Below, one piece after another: positions 43,045 through 51,306 of a DNA stretch of 64,000 bases. The notes beneath the pieces were generated by a model. The model was given only the letters and a program-made list of their open reading frames with translations. It was not told the DNA's origin and searched no databases. This DNA is from Bradyrhizobium sp. CCGB01 (GTDB lineage Bacteria; Pseudomonadota; Alphaproteobacteria; Rhizobiales; Xanthobacteraceae). Within the stretch, counting starts at the first letter, position 1. The number at the start of each line of letters is the position of its first letter. Location of the stretch: assembly GCF_024199795.1 (NCBI RefSeq), contig NZ_JANADK010000001.1, forward strand, positions 8,246,001 to 8,310,000. The letters run 5' to 3'. A program made the position numbers and the translations under genes.

Positions 43045-43257
43045 TTAGGAACGTAGAGGCGCCACTGGTATCCTCTTCAGTGCCGCAAGCCGCCAACCTG
43101 CAACGTCCGCAACATACCGGCAATTTTCGCAGGTCAAATCTCCTCTGAGAATATTGCGACCGCGCGCAACATTAGCGGGCGACGCCCTCGTCAAACAGTT
43201 CGGGCAGGACAACGCCAGCCTTCGTACGCGCCAACGCTGTAAAAGGGTGGAAAGCAT
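43045..43257 (-). CDS. Small zinc-ribbon protein
   Basis: A 70-residue basic protein with two CxxC knuckles (LSCPNCLTRA, LTCENCRYVA) separated by 21 residues, the spacing of a zinc ribbon. Possible nucleic-acid binder. Family unassigned. Confidence 0.5.
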   Translation of the reverse strand: MLSTLLQRWRVRRLALSCPNCLTRASPANVARGRNILRGDLTCENCRYVADVAGWRLAALKRIPVAPLRS

Positions 43258-43438
43258 TACAGCCCCCCGCTCTCCCGAGAGACGCTATCAAAGGTAGCAA
43301 TCTCCCTCAAAATAGCGTCGGGCGCCACCCGTAAATCCACGGTCAAACTTTCGGAAACCCGAAATTCTACTTGTCCCGTCGGGCAAAACAGTGGTTCATA
43401 AGGTGCTGGATCTAACCGCATTGAGAGGAACCAGCATC

Positions 43439-43663
43439 ATGGCGGATGAAACCGAGGTGTCTTCCGAGCTGTCTAAAATCGCCAAGCTCAATGGGGATTT
43501 CCGGAGGAACTACGGGCCCCTGCTCGGCGCATTTCTCTACTTACGTTCCATTAGTGCCGCACGTGGCCGCTCTTGGTTTTGGGCCGGCCTGCTGTCGGTC
43601 GCTTGCTCTGCGGCGCTGGCATGGCTCGGGAAGCACGGCCTTTCCTGGTTAACCTCCGGGTGA
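43439..43663 (+). CDS. Small membrane protein
   Basis: A 74-residue protein: ATG 43439 after GAGAGG, a charged N-terminal half (ETEVSSELSKIAKLNGDFRR) and one or two C-terminal hydrophobic segments (GPLLGAFLYL, FWAGLLSVACSAALAWLG). Its last 113 bp overlap the 3' end of the large serine recombinase gene on the other strand. Function unknown. Confidence 0.5.
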   Translation: MADETEVSSELSKIAKLNGDFRRNYGPLLGAFLYLRSISAARGRSWFWAGLLSVACSAALAWLGKHGLSWLTSG

Positions 43664-45206
43664 TCGCTTGGACAAGAGCATCAGGGGTCTTGAAGCAGGT
43701 GATCGAACGATGCTCGCGTGCTGCCTCTGAGAACCTGATGGTTCGCTTCACTTTGCCATCGGTAGGCAACAATACGTAGTCCAGCACAGTCTTGTTATGT
43801 TCAGACAATCGGATCGCGGCAATCCACCCTGCCGGCACATGCGCATCACATTGAATGGTCCAGTGCGGCGAATGCGTTTCCACTTTCCCCGGCGTCCACC
43901 GTGCTGCTCTAACCGAAACGCAGACTGCGTCGTTCACGCGCAACGAGTCTGTCCAACCTCCCGTGCTCGTGCGGCACCCCGCCTTCCTAACGGCGGCCAC
44001 AATGCGAGACGTAAGCCTTGTCTTTTGGTCCGACCAAAGCGGACGCGATTCCAAAAACTCGTAGTTCCGTTTCGGAGTGTAACCGAGCAAGCGATAGAGG
44101 TTTCGCATGCTTCCGAAGTGGGTTTGACATGTAGCCACACAAGGCAGACCGGGCGTGCGGTCAATTATCCCAATGCTCAAACGCCCCTCTTTGAGCAATG
44201 TCTTGCGCAAGCGGACAAGCATTTCCTCCTCAGTGAGATCAACACGGCGCTCTTCGATGAACTTGGCGGCCCTGGCGAAGACGTCTCTGGCAACTATCGG
44301 TTCAAGACAGCCTTCGGCTCTAATCCACTGTTCAGGGGGGTTGTACGTGCGAGTTTGGCGCAGTTTCCATGATCGTCGATTAAAGATCAGATTCCCGATG
44401 TAGCTTTCGTCCCTGAGAATGGCACCGACCATCACACGCGTCCACGGCGCCCCTGAACGGGTCGGCACCTTCTTCTTGTTCAGCTCCCAAGCCACGACCG
44501 TTTCGCATTTCACCTCAAGGAAGCGGTGAAATATCCACCTGACTGTAGCTACTTCTTGCGGGTCCCCGGGGCGCACCCGGACGTGATCAGTGGCCAGATA
44601 CTTTCGCTGCCCGCTCTTCAGAGTACCTTTCGATTCCTCTTTCTCGTCAACAAGCTCCCGCACCAAACCATAGCCGGGGATACCACAAGGCTTGTAACCC
44701 AGACGAGCAAATCGGCATTGACCGGCGTAGACCTTCACTGAAAGCTCGCGACTGTATTCCGCCGCCATTACTCTTTTGATGTTCTTAACGATGCTGGCGA
44801 GCATGGTGCCGTCATTGTCGAACTGCTCAGCGCAATACGCGACCTTGATGCCCGCCCGCTTGCACATGAATTCATAATGCGCGCTCTCGTCTGCATCTTG
44901 GAAGCGCCCCCATCGACTTACGTCATAAACTAGGAGGTGGCCGAAGTCGGCTTGCCCGTTCTCGACATCCTCCATTAGCTGAAGGAGACCGGGCCTGTTC
45001 TTGATGAGCAATCCACTTTCACCCTCGTCTTTGTAGGTACGGACAAGAGTGAGATTATGAGCGTGCGCATAGGCGGCGATCACGGCAGCCTGATTCTGGA
45101 TAGAATAGTGCTGCATCTCGGTGGACATTCGGACGTACTGAGCGGCCCGAACGCCGAGAAGCGCCTTCGGCAAGTGAGCTTTGTGAACGACGAGCGCATT
45201 ACTCAT
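43551..45206 (-). CDS. Large serine recombinase
   Basis: A 551-residue large serine recombinase. The catalytic Ser28 is in AQYVRMSTEMQHYSIQNQ; active-site arginines appear near VYDVSRWGRFQDADES; the recombinase domain has YGLVRELVDEKEE, TVRWIFHRFLEVK and the helical region VMVGAILRDESYIGNLIFN. The C-terminal third is basic and may bind DNA. GGAGG precedes ATG 45206. It is the type of integrase that inserts elements at non-tRNA sites, so it may mark a second element nested in the island. Confidence 0.88.
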   Translation of the reverse strand: MSNALVVHKAHLPKALLGVRAAQYVRMSTEMQHYSIQNQAAVIAAYAHAHNLTLVRTYKDEGESGLLIKNRPGLLQLMEDVENGQADFGHLLVYDVSRWGRFQDADESAHYEFMCKRAGIKVAYCAEQFDNDGTMLASIVKNIKRVMAAEYSRELSVKVYAGQCRFARLGYKPCGIPGYGLVRELVDEKEESKGTLKSGQRKYLATDHVRVRPGDPQEVATVRWIFHRFLEVKCETVVAWELNKKKVPTRSGAPWTRVMVGAILRDESYIGNLIFNRRSWKLRQTRTYNPPEQWIRAEGCLEPIVARDVFARAAKFIEERRVDLTEEEMLVRLRKTLLKEGRLSIGIIDRTPGLPCVATCQTHFGSMRNLYRLLGYTPKRNYEFLESRPLWSDQKTRLTSRIVAAVRKAGCRTSTGGWTDSLRVNDAVCVSVRAARWTPGKVETHSPHWTIQCDAHVPAGWIAAIRLSEHNKTVLDYVLLPTDGKVKRTIRFSEAAREHRSITCFKTPDALVQAITRRLTRKGRASRAMPAPQSKRPTAGRPKTKSGHVRH

Positions 45207-45241
45207 TCGCCGCCTCCTCACGCAAGACCACAGCGCAGATA

Positions 45242-45631
45242 CTAGTCGACTGCAAAGACCTGGTATGATTGTCCTAGGGTAGTCTGCGTGAACAGGATTT
45301 CCAAAGCGACAATTTCTGGATAGCCCTTGTCTTCATCTCCAACATTGATCAGCTCCACAACGGTCAGACCCTTACCTGTGTCAAAATTTGATGCTGGTGC
45401 GCCCGGAATACGAATGAGGCCCTGCATGCTAGGGCCCTTGGTACGGATGCCAACCTTGATTTGCGGCCTTTTCCGCGGGGGAAGTCCCGAAGATCGAAAA
45501 TCGATCCTCTGCCACTGATATAGGTCGCCCGCGGAGCGGCCCACATGGATGCCCATAGGCTCAATTGCCGCAGTGGCTGGCGTGACGAACGCAAACAGAG
45601 CAACGAGAACGAGCCGCGATGTTCGACGCAT
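45242..45631 (-). CDS. Exported protein
   Basis: A 129-residue protein with a signal peptide (MRRTSRLVLVALFAFVTPA, then TAA). The mature part is beta-rich (DLYQWQRIDFRSSGLPPR, LTVVELINVGDEDKG). No family recognised. It belongs to a run of four envelope genes (45242-47638), all on the minus strand. The start at 45631 is set by the signal peptide. Confidence 0.65.
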   Translation of the reverse strand: MRRTSRLVLVALFAFVTPATAAIEPMGIHVGRSAGDLYQWQRIDFRSSGLPPRKRPQIKVGIRTKGPSMQGLIRIPGAPASNFDTGKGLTVVELINVGDEDKGYPEIVALEILFTQTTLGQSYQVFAVD

Positions 45632-45680
45632 AACAATCGATAAGCAGCTTGGCATCGGGCCAATCAGAAGCGCCACCCCT

Positions 45681-46088
45681 CTACTGTTTCATTCCAAGTT
45701 GCTCTGCGCAAATGCTGCCAAGCTGGACCCCAGTAGGAATGGGCCCGTAATAGAGGCTATTGTCCTTATCTTCAGTATCGAGACTTTTGATCGTTCCGCT
45801 CGGCGCTGCAACGACATTGACCTTGCAAGCATAGCCGCGCGAACTTCCGGATGCGCTCGATTGGCCGTCACGAGAGACCGAAAATGAACTCGCACTCGCC
45901 AGTTGCCAGCTATAAGCGGTTTCGCCGCTGTTCATTTTGAAACTACTTGCGGGTGGTCCCCACCGAACGACAAGAGCATCCACATTTTTTCCGACGTAGT
46001 CTTGTCCCAGCTTGGCGCGAACATCTGCGCCCGTTGCGTAACATCCCCCCAGTGCCACACAGAGCACTGCAATTCCCGGCCAACGCAT
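45681..46088 (-). CDS. Putative lipoprotein
   Basis: A 135-residue protein. MRWPGIAVLCVALGGC contains a lipobox (LGGC), so it is probably lipid-anchored. The body has a repeated Gly/Ser region and one later cysteine pair (YACKVNVV, SICAEQLG). GGGGGGAGGAAGAA precedes ATG 46088. It resembles small SmpA/OmlA-like lipoproteins only in size; family unassigned. Confidence 0.7.
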   Translation of the reverse strand: MRWPGIAVLCVALGGCYATGADVRAKLGQDYVGKNVDALVVRWGPPASSFKMNSGETAYSWQLASASSFSVSRDGQSSASGSSRGYACKVNVVAAPSGTIKSLDTEDKDNSLYYGPIPTGVQLGSICAEQLGMKQ

Positions 46089-46197
46089 TTCTTCCTCCCC
46101 CCAGAGAGATATATCCAAACGCAACTGCCGCGCGAGATCAAGGGGTGGCACTAGTTTCGGAAGCGCGGGCCCAGCGGAGGGTTAACCGGCTGAGGCA

Positions 46198-46482
46198 CTA
46201 GGGATTTGCCGGTGGCTTCTTTGCTTCATGGGAGCGATCCATTAGAGAGCGGATAGTTGCCCCCTTCGCCGCAGCATCTCCAGAGCCCTCAGCGACGCGT
46301 TCAGGCGTGCATTTCGTTGAGGGCGGGTTTCCACACTGACGCGCAAGGGCCTCCCAGCCCACACACTTTCCGGATTGGTTTCGGTATCCTGGGCCACCGT
46401 TGTCTCCGCAGGCTGCGAGCGACGACTGCGCAAACATGCTGCCCACGGCAAGGCACACCCCAATAATCGCAATCCAACGCAT
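46198..46482 (-). CDS. Small secreted cysteine protein
   Basis: A 94-residue protein with a signal peptide (MRWIAIIGVCLAVGSMFAQS, then SLA) and mature cysteines in AACGDNGGPG, GKCVGWEALA, RQCGNPPS and TKCTPERV, suggesting two disulfides. GGGGGAGGA precedes its ATG. Periplasmic, function unknown. Confidence 0.65.
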   Translation of the reverse strand: MRWIAIIGVCLAVGSMFAQSSLAACGDNGGPGYRNQSGKCVGWEALARQCGNPPSTKCTPERVAEGSGDAAAKGATIRSLMDRSHEAKKPPANP

Positions 46483-46633
46483 TAGAATCCTCCCCCTAGG
46501 AGGCAGCCAATCTCAACTAGGGGGAGAGATCAATGCGACATTCGCCGAACTCCGTGGGAGGAACTTACGCGGGACACCGAAGGGTATCTAGGCTTTCCCT
46601 CCGGTGCAGCCTTCTGAGTTCGGCCACATGCGG

Positions 46634-47638
46634 TCATCTGAGCGGATTGAATGCGTAAGCAAATCCTATGCGCGCGGACTGCATAGACTGATCATATTGC
46701 GTCGCCCGTGCATAAGTCTGCGTGGCAGTACCAGAAACCCAATTGAACCGATCTTGAGTCCTGGCGGCGTCGAAACTTGTGTACCGATATTCAGCCCTAA
46801 CGCGCCAATTCGCGTCCAACCTACGCTCAATCCCAACGCCCCCAGTCGGTCCACTCGCCCAAAACGTCTCGTTGGGTTGGTAGAAAGGATTATCAGTGAG
46901 GTTTCGCGCTTCGAACTGCGCAAAGGTCCATCCGCCGAGTCCGTAGAGCAGCGTGTTCTCATCGAGAAGAACACCGGCTCTCAGCAAGGCAGACGCCATC
47001 CAATGTGCGGTTACCTGCGGTCGGTAATCGCCTGTTGCCGTAGCGCCGGTCGGCCCTGCGGAATTGAAGTAAGTTAAGCTCCGCGTCCCAGATGAACTAA
47101 AGTTCAAGTCGGCGACAGTCGCTTCAAGCTGTCCGCCAATGACGAGCCGTGACACTTGCACGTCACCTCCAGCAAACAAGTCGATAAAGCCACCACCATT
47201 TTTCGCTGTCCCGGACAGATCCAACGAGTTGAATCCAAACAAATCGAAGGGCGGTACGCTGGCTGTGTTCCCCTGCGTAGTTCGTTCGTCCGATCTAGTG
47301 CTGGCCTTGGTTGCAGCTCCGCCAACGGAGCCTCCCCAGAATGCCCCTGTCCAGCTGGTCTGCGCGGCTGGCGTAGCCGCTGACACGACTCCCTTCACCG
47401 GGAACGCAGCATTCGCCTGACGAACATCTGTCACTGGCTCGGCGCGGAGTTGACTGTGGGCTTGATCCAATTGGCGCTTATATTCTTGGTTCTTACGCTC
47501 CAACGAAGCTACCCGCGATTCGAGAGCTGCCAGCTTTTCAAGTACAGCACTCGATTCGAGTGATTCCGCGTGCGCGTTGCAGGCTAGGACCGAAAATGCC
47601 CCAACAATCGCAACGGTAACTCTCCGAGTATTTTTCAT
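46634..47638 (-). CDS. Outer-membrane beta-barrel protein with coiled coil
   Basis: A 334-residue protein: signal peptide (MKNTRRVTVAIVGAFSVLAC, then NAHA), a short coiled coil (VLEKLAALESRVASLERKN) and an opacity-type barrel (SWTGAFWGGSVGG, WRVRAEYRYTSFDAA, SARIGFAYAFN). Rhizobial outer-membrane proteins usually have such a barrel; the coiled coil may trimerise it or touch the peptidoglycan. Carriage inside a mobile island is unusual and could alter surface properties or phage receptors (inference). Confidence 0.78.
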   Translation of the reverse strand: MKNTRRVTVAIVGAFSVLACNAHAESLESSAVLEKLAALESRVASLERKNQEYKRQLDQAHSQLRAEPVTDVRQANAAFPVKGVVSAATPAAQTSWTGAFWGGSVGGAATKASTRSDERTTQGNTASVPPFDLFGFNSLDLSGTAKNGGGFIDLFAGGDVQVSRLVIGGQLEATVADLNFSSSGTRSLTYFNSAGPTGATATGDYRPQVTAHWMASALLRAGVLLDENTLLYGLGGWTFAQFEARNLTDNPFYQPNETFWASGPTGGVGIERRLDANWRVRAEYRYTSFDAARTQDRFNWVSGTATQTYARATQYDQSMQSARIGFAYAFNPLR

Positions 47639-47817
47639 TGCAGCCCCCAGTTGTGTCTGCTCCATTTCTAACTAAGACAGCAATGGAAGCACAAGCCGCG
47701 TCGGCACCAGCCTAAGGTCTCATGAACAGCGGAGTTCTCGGAACTCGCGGCCCAAAGGCCGTCCCAAAGGTCTCTGTTAGAAGACCCTCAGAGACGGCTT
47801 TTTCCTAAGTCCAGCTC

Positions 47818-48084
47818 TTAGGCGCAGATCGCACGCGCAATGCGGGGGTCCAACACGTCGGCGACCATATCGACCCCGAGCCGAGGAGCAACGCGCCCAG
47901 CGAAGGTCTCCAGAGCCTCCCCTGCGGCCCTTATGCGGGCACAGAGCCTCCACGCGACGGCGGGCACCCATGGCAGAGTCTCAAGTCGCGCGTACCATCG
48001 CGACCCTGCTTGTTCCAGGGCCCATCCGGCAGTGAGAGCCTTCGTGACTAAGGCAGTGGCGGTCTTCGCGGTGATGCTAGGCAT
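47818..48084 (-). CDS. Small hypothetical protein downstream of integrase
   Basis: An 88-residue Ala/Arg-rich frame starting MPSITAKTATALVTKALTAG, 117 bp after the integrase stop on the same strand. No domain recognised; an excisionase-like role would fit the position but is not supported by the residues. Confidence 0.4.
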   Translation of the reverse strand: MPSITAKTATALVTKALTAGWALEQAGSRWYARLETLPWVPAVAWRLCARIRAAGEALETFAGRVAPRLGVDMVADVLDPRIARAICA

Positions 48085-48201
48085 AGTGCGGGATCTTTCA
48101 TGTGATGCCGGCATTGCCCAATGCCCTGCCGGTCGTGCTCGCCACGTGTACGCCGTACACTCCCGCGAGAGACACGTGACGGTCCCTCTGGGCAAACACC
48201 A

Positions 48202-49827
48202 TCAATCGAGCTTGTATCGAGGAAACTTCTTCAGTGCCTCGGCCATAGCAGCCGGCTTCGGCGCGCCGTACTTGCGGCCCTCAGTGGCCTGCGTGTGTCC
48301 CGTTATGGCGTCGTTCATCTTCTCGGGCATCCCAATCTCATCAGCACGACGCTTAAAGGTATGCCGCCACGCATGATTAGGGCTGAGTTCGGGGTCATTG
48401 ACGCCTAAGCCTCGCACCCACTCTCCGAGGTGCGCTCGGGCAGTGTCCGCGCGGGACCGCGACGGCTTGAGGGGATCTGCACTCACTCGCTGTGGCGTCT
48501 TGTCATTGTAGAACAGCGCGCCCTTCCCTACCTGCTTCACCATTTCGATGAAGCCTTGGGCCAGCAGGTGCTCGTGAATGGGCAGGGTGCGAGGCTTTGC
48601 CGTCTTGATTGTGCCGGCGTCAGGCGTGAGTTTCATCACGAACAAACCCTTGCGGTCCTCTACGTCGATGCCCCGCAGCTGCGTGATCTCTCCAGGCCGC
48701 GCTCCTGAGTAGGCACACAGCCACGGCACCCAACGGCGCGTCCGTTCTGTAGGTGTTGTGGACTTCTGAACAGCTAGGCTCGCTTTGAGGATGGTGCTTG
48801 CTTCCGCATCGGTGAAGCTGCGGCCCTCCTCGCGGGTTTGCACCTTTCGTGGCACATCCACCCGGACTTCCTTGAAGGGGTTCATCGAAACGCGCTTGTG
48901 CTCGCGAGCCCATCCGAACACTCGCCGAGAGGATGACAACCAAACCTCGCGCACGGTGATCGGCTGACGCTCCTGGGTGATCAGGCCATGCACCCACTTA
49001 CGCGCGGCGTCCTCCGTGATCCCATTTGCCCCGACCTCTGCAAACGCCCGCTGCATCTCAAGGAACACGGCACGCCATCGGGTCACCGTCTTAGGCGCAG
49101 GCTTCGTTGCGATAACAAAGGCCTCGAAAAGCTCCCAGCAGCTCACGCTCGGCGCGCGTGGGGCCCCGTCTGTGAAAGGCGGGAAGCTGTCGGGCCGTTC
49201 GTCTGGGGAGTAGTCGCCCTGGGCTCGCTTCTCTAGTAGCTGGATCGCGGGCAAGAGATTGTCGCTGACAGCATCCGCGAACAGGGCATACGCGGTCGAG
49301 TTCAGTGCCTTCCCCTCGCTGGCGAGAAAGGTGGCGACGCGTGCTAACTCGGCGATCTGCGGCCTTACGGCGTCCCGCACCTCTGGGTCGTTCTGCCAGT
49401 CTGCGTGCGGGTCCGACCTCGAATCCTCCTCATAGCTTTCTGGCGCCTCTGGGCGAATGACGTTCCAGACGAGGTGGTCACCGAAGTCCCGCCAATACTT
49501 AGGCTGCCCCGGGTCCGCCTCATGCTGCTTTACGAACCAGTTGTACCAGCGGCCCGCGAGAGCGATTGCGTTGAGCTTGGTGAGCGGCTGGCCCTTGCCG
49601 TGCCTTTGGGCTCGCAGGGTGGCAATCCGCGTCTCGACCTCAGCCTCCCACTCACCGAGGCGAGCCTTAGCTTCGTGCTTGGGGGTGCCGGCCGGAAGCT
49701 TGAGATGCGCCTCGCGCTTGGTGCCATAGAGCCGCTGGTACTCTTCGCGAACGTCTGCAGGCACGCCCTTCCGAGCAAACCACCGACCATCTGCGGACCG
49801 ATTTAACGCAACCATTCGCAACGCCAT
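48202..49827 (-). CDS. int: Tyrosine integrase of the tRNA-His element
   Basis: A 541-residue site-specific recombinase. The N-terminal part holds an arm- or SAM-like core-binding region (TVTRWRAVFLEMQRAFAEVG); the catalytic domain shows Arg in YSGARPGEITQLRG, HxxR in HAWRHTFKRRAD, the GH in DAITGHTQ and Tyr in EGRKYGAP. It recombines the att site in the tRNA-His gene. The gene begins 84 bp from the tRNA and reads into the element, the usual tRNA-integrase layout. Length is longer than average because of an extended N-terminus. Confidence 0.94.
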   Translation of the reverse strand: MALRMVALNRSADGRWFARKGVPADVREEYQRLYGTKREAHLKLPAGTPKHEAKARLGEWEAEVETRIATLRAQRHGKGQPLTKLNAIALAGRWYNWFVKQHEADPGQPKYWRDFGDHLVWNVIRPEAPESYEEDSRSDPHADWQNDPEVRDAVRPQIAELARVATFLASEGKALNSTAYALFADAVSDNLLPAIQLLEKRAQGDYSPDERPDSFPPFTDGAPRAPSVSCWELFEAFVIATKPAPKTVTRWRAVFLEMQRAFAEVGANGITEDAARKWVHGLITQERQPITVREVWLSSSRRVFGWAREHKRVSMNPFKEVRVDVPRKVQTREEGRSFTDAEASTILKASLAVQKSTTPTERTRRWVPWLCAYSGARPGEITQLRGIDVEDRKGLFVMKLTPDAGTIKTAKPRTLPIHEHLLAQGFIEMVKQVGKGALFYNDKTPQRVSADPLKPSRSRADTARAHLGEWVRGLGVNDPELSPNHAWRHTFKRRADEIGMPEKMNDAITGHTQATEGRKYGAPKPAAMAEALKKFPRYKLD

Positions 49828-49910
49828 TTGTGCAGCCTTTTGTATTTTGGCAGCGCAAATTCGTTCGGTCTATCAAGAAGATGCTGAGATGATTGCGTTT
49901 TCCGCAACCA

Positions 49911-49927
49911 TGGTACAGTTGGGTGGG
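49911..49927. other. Right attachment site, within tRNA-His 3' end
   Basis: The 17-bp partner of the repeat at 33113-33129. It covers the tRNA CCA, discriminator, acceptor strand and T-stem bases, so integration leaves the tRNA whole. Confidence 0.87.
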
Positions 49928-49987
49928 CTCGAACCACCGACCTCCTGTTCCACAGACAGGCGCTCTAACCAACTGAGCTACAACTGC
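49911..49987 (-). tRNA. tRNA-His (anticodon GTG)
   Basis: A 77-base tRNA: acceptor GCAGTTG/CAACTGT, D arm GCTC/GAGC, anticodon stem CCTGT/ACAGG with loop CTGTGGA (anticodon GTG), T arm GGTGG-TTCGAGC-CCACC, and encoded CCA. Discriminator A73 and a G1:U72 pair without an extra G-1 fit the unusual alphaproteobacterial tRNA-His. Confidence 0.95.
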
Positions 49988-50131
49988 ATCCTTGCGAGCC
50001 GCCCTCAAGGGCTGCCTGAAAAGGCCGTCGACCTAAGGGGGCTGGACGGGGCGGAAACTAGGTGCAACGGCCCGGTTTGGCAAGGCCGTAACCGACCTAA
50101 AATCCGGCGGAAATCACCTTATTCCAGAACA

Positions 50132-50157
50132 AAACCCGGGCCTCGCGGCCCGGGTTT
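50132..50157. terminator. Terminator after the phasin gene
   Basis: AAACCCGGGCC-TCGC-GGCCCGGGTTT is a perfect 11-bp stem, flanked by TTTGTT on the minus strand and TTCTTATTTT on the plus strand. It probably ends phasin transcription and could also act in the opposite direction. Confidence 0.8.
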
Positions 50158-50180
50158 CTTATTTTAACCAAGCGCCTGGA

Positions 50181-50615
50181 TCAGGCGGCGGGCGGGTAGA
50201 GCTTCGAGGCGCTGGCCTTGATCGGCTCGGCGGTCTCGGCAGCGACGCGCTGGCCGATCTCGAACAGCTCCCTGGCCTGGGACTGGAAGGTCTCGATCTG
50301 CTTGCGGGAATGGTTGGACCACAGCGAAAACGCCTCCGACGGCGACTTCACGCCGAACAACTCCTGGGCGAAGTCGAGGTGGGCACTGCTGTTGGCCTTC
50401 ATGAACTCCACCAGCTTGGCGGTGTACTCGCTCGCGCCCTTGTTGGCCGAGGTGAACACGGCTTCAACGGTGCCGTTGTGGCTCTCGGCAGCGTCCTTGA
50501 ACTTGGCGTAGCTCTCGCGGGCCTGCGACACGCCCTTCTCGGCGAACGCACGCATCTGCTCGGGAACCTCGAACGGGATGATCGAGGCAGAAAACGGATC
50601 AGTCGCAGCTGTCAT
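50181..50615 (-). CDS. Phasin
   Basis: A 144-residue helical protein of the phasin_2 family: FEVPEQMRAFAEKGVSQARE, EYTAKLVEFMKANSSAHLDF, LFGVKSPSEAFSLWSNHSRK and FEIGQRVAAETAEPIKAS. Phasins coat polyhydroxyalkanoate granules in rhizobia. No synthase gene is in the window. Transcribed toward the tRNA-His gene and isolated by a terminator. Confidence 0.9.
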   Translation of the reverse strand: MTAATDPFSASIIPFEVPEQMRAFAEKGVSQARESYAKFKDAAESHNGTVEAVFTSANKGASEYTAKLVEFMKANSSAHLDFAQELFGVKSPSEAFSLWSNHSRKQIETFQSQARELFEIGQRVAAETAEPIKASASKLYPPAA

Positions 50616-50910
50616 GGTTGGTCCCTCACGCTAATGAAAAATGGAGTGAGCCTTCTGGCGCTGCCCGCCGGCCCCGACCTAGGCCTCAAATTCAGCGGGA
50701 ACGAAGACTGGAAACGCGAAACAAACGAATGGCTCGTCCAGCGCCCAAGAGTATCGCTGCCTAACATGTCAACATTGTGCACCGCAATGTGATCCCGGCA
50801 GCGGCGAGAAAATTTAATCCCGGTGAGGATGAGGTTCCTCAGCGAGGGGACCGGTGGTTGAGGTATGCCGGTGCGGAAAACGTGGTGAAGGCGGCGCTCG
50901 CTGGCGTCTT

Positions 50911-51068
50911 ACCCTCCCCTGGAGGGGGAGGGTCGATCGCGCGAAGCGCGAGCGGGGTGGGGTGATCCCTCCACCCGGGCGGCGCATCCGGGGAGAGACT
51001 GTCACCCCACCCCGTCTCGCATCTCGCTGCGCTCGATGCGAGCCGACCCTCCCCCTCCAGGGGAGGGT
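50911..51068. repeat. Extended palindromic repeat
   Basis: ACCCTCCCCTGGAGGGGGAG at the left pairs with CTCCCCCTCCAGGGGAGGGT at the right; GATCGCGCGAAGCGCGAG and GGTGGGGTG/CACCCCACC pairs lie inside. It fills the centre of the 691-bp gap between the phasin and the histidine kinase. I see no gene in the rest of that gap. Confidence 0.8.
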
Positions 51069-51306
51069 GCAGATCGCGTCGCCTCGGCAAGCCGGTTTGA
51101 CAAGCCCCGCCAGCGAATCCTGCGGATGCAATCGATGTGCGGCTTGCGGGTTCGGCCGGATTAAGGTTATCGCGGCTTAGGGCCGGCTGCCGGGACCGGG
51201 GCCGTGGACCTGCCCGCGCCCGCGCGCGATACTAACCCTTTCTTAAGGCTGTCATTCCGGCGGCCTTGCACAATGATGCTGACAAGCGAGACTTGAAGCC
51301 GGTCGG

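Larger units (their letters stand above)
33113..49927. mobile_element. Integrated element at tRNA-His (about 16.8 kb)
   Basis: TGGTACAGTTGGGTGGG occurs at 33113-33129 and again at 49911-49927. The right copy is the 3' end of an intact tRNA-His (CCA, A73, acceptor strand and T-stem bases). A tyrosine integrase gene ends the element 84 bp from the tRNA and points inward. Content: an ATPase/TIR module, three site-specific recombinases, phage-like and envelope genes. Some stretches (33-35.5 kb and 43-47.5 kb) look less GC-rich than the flanks. The element is probably a phage-derived or satellite island rather than a complete prophage, as no capsid, portal or terminase genes are seen. Confidence 0.88.

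Noticed and set aside
49847..50167. A frame running through the tRNA-His gene
   Set aside because: The translation is simply the reverse complement of the tRNA; no independent support.
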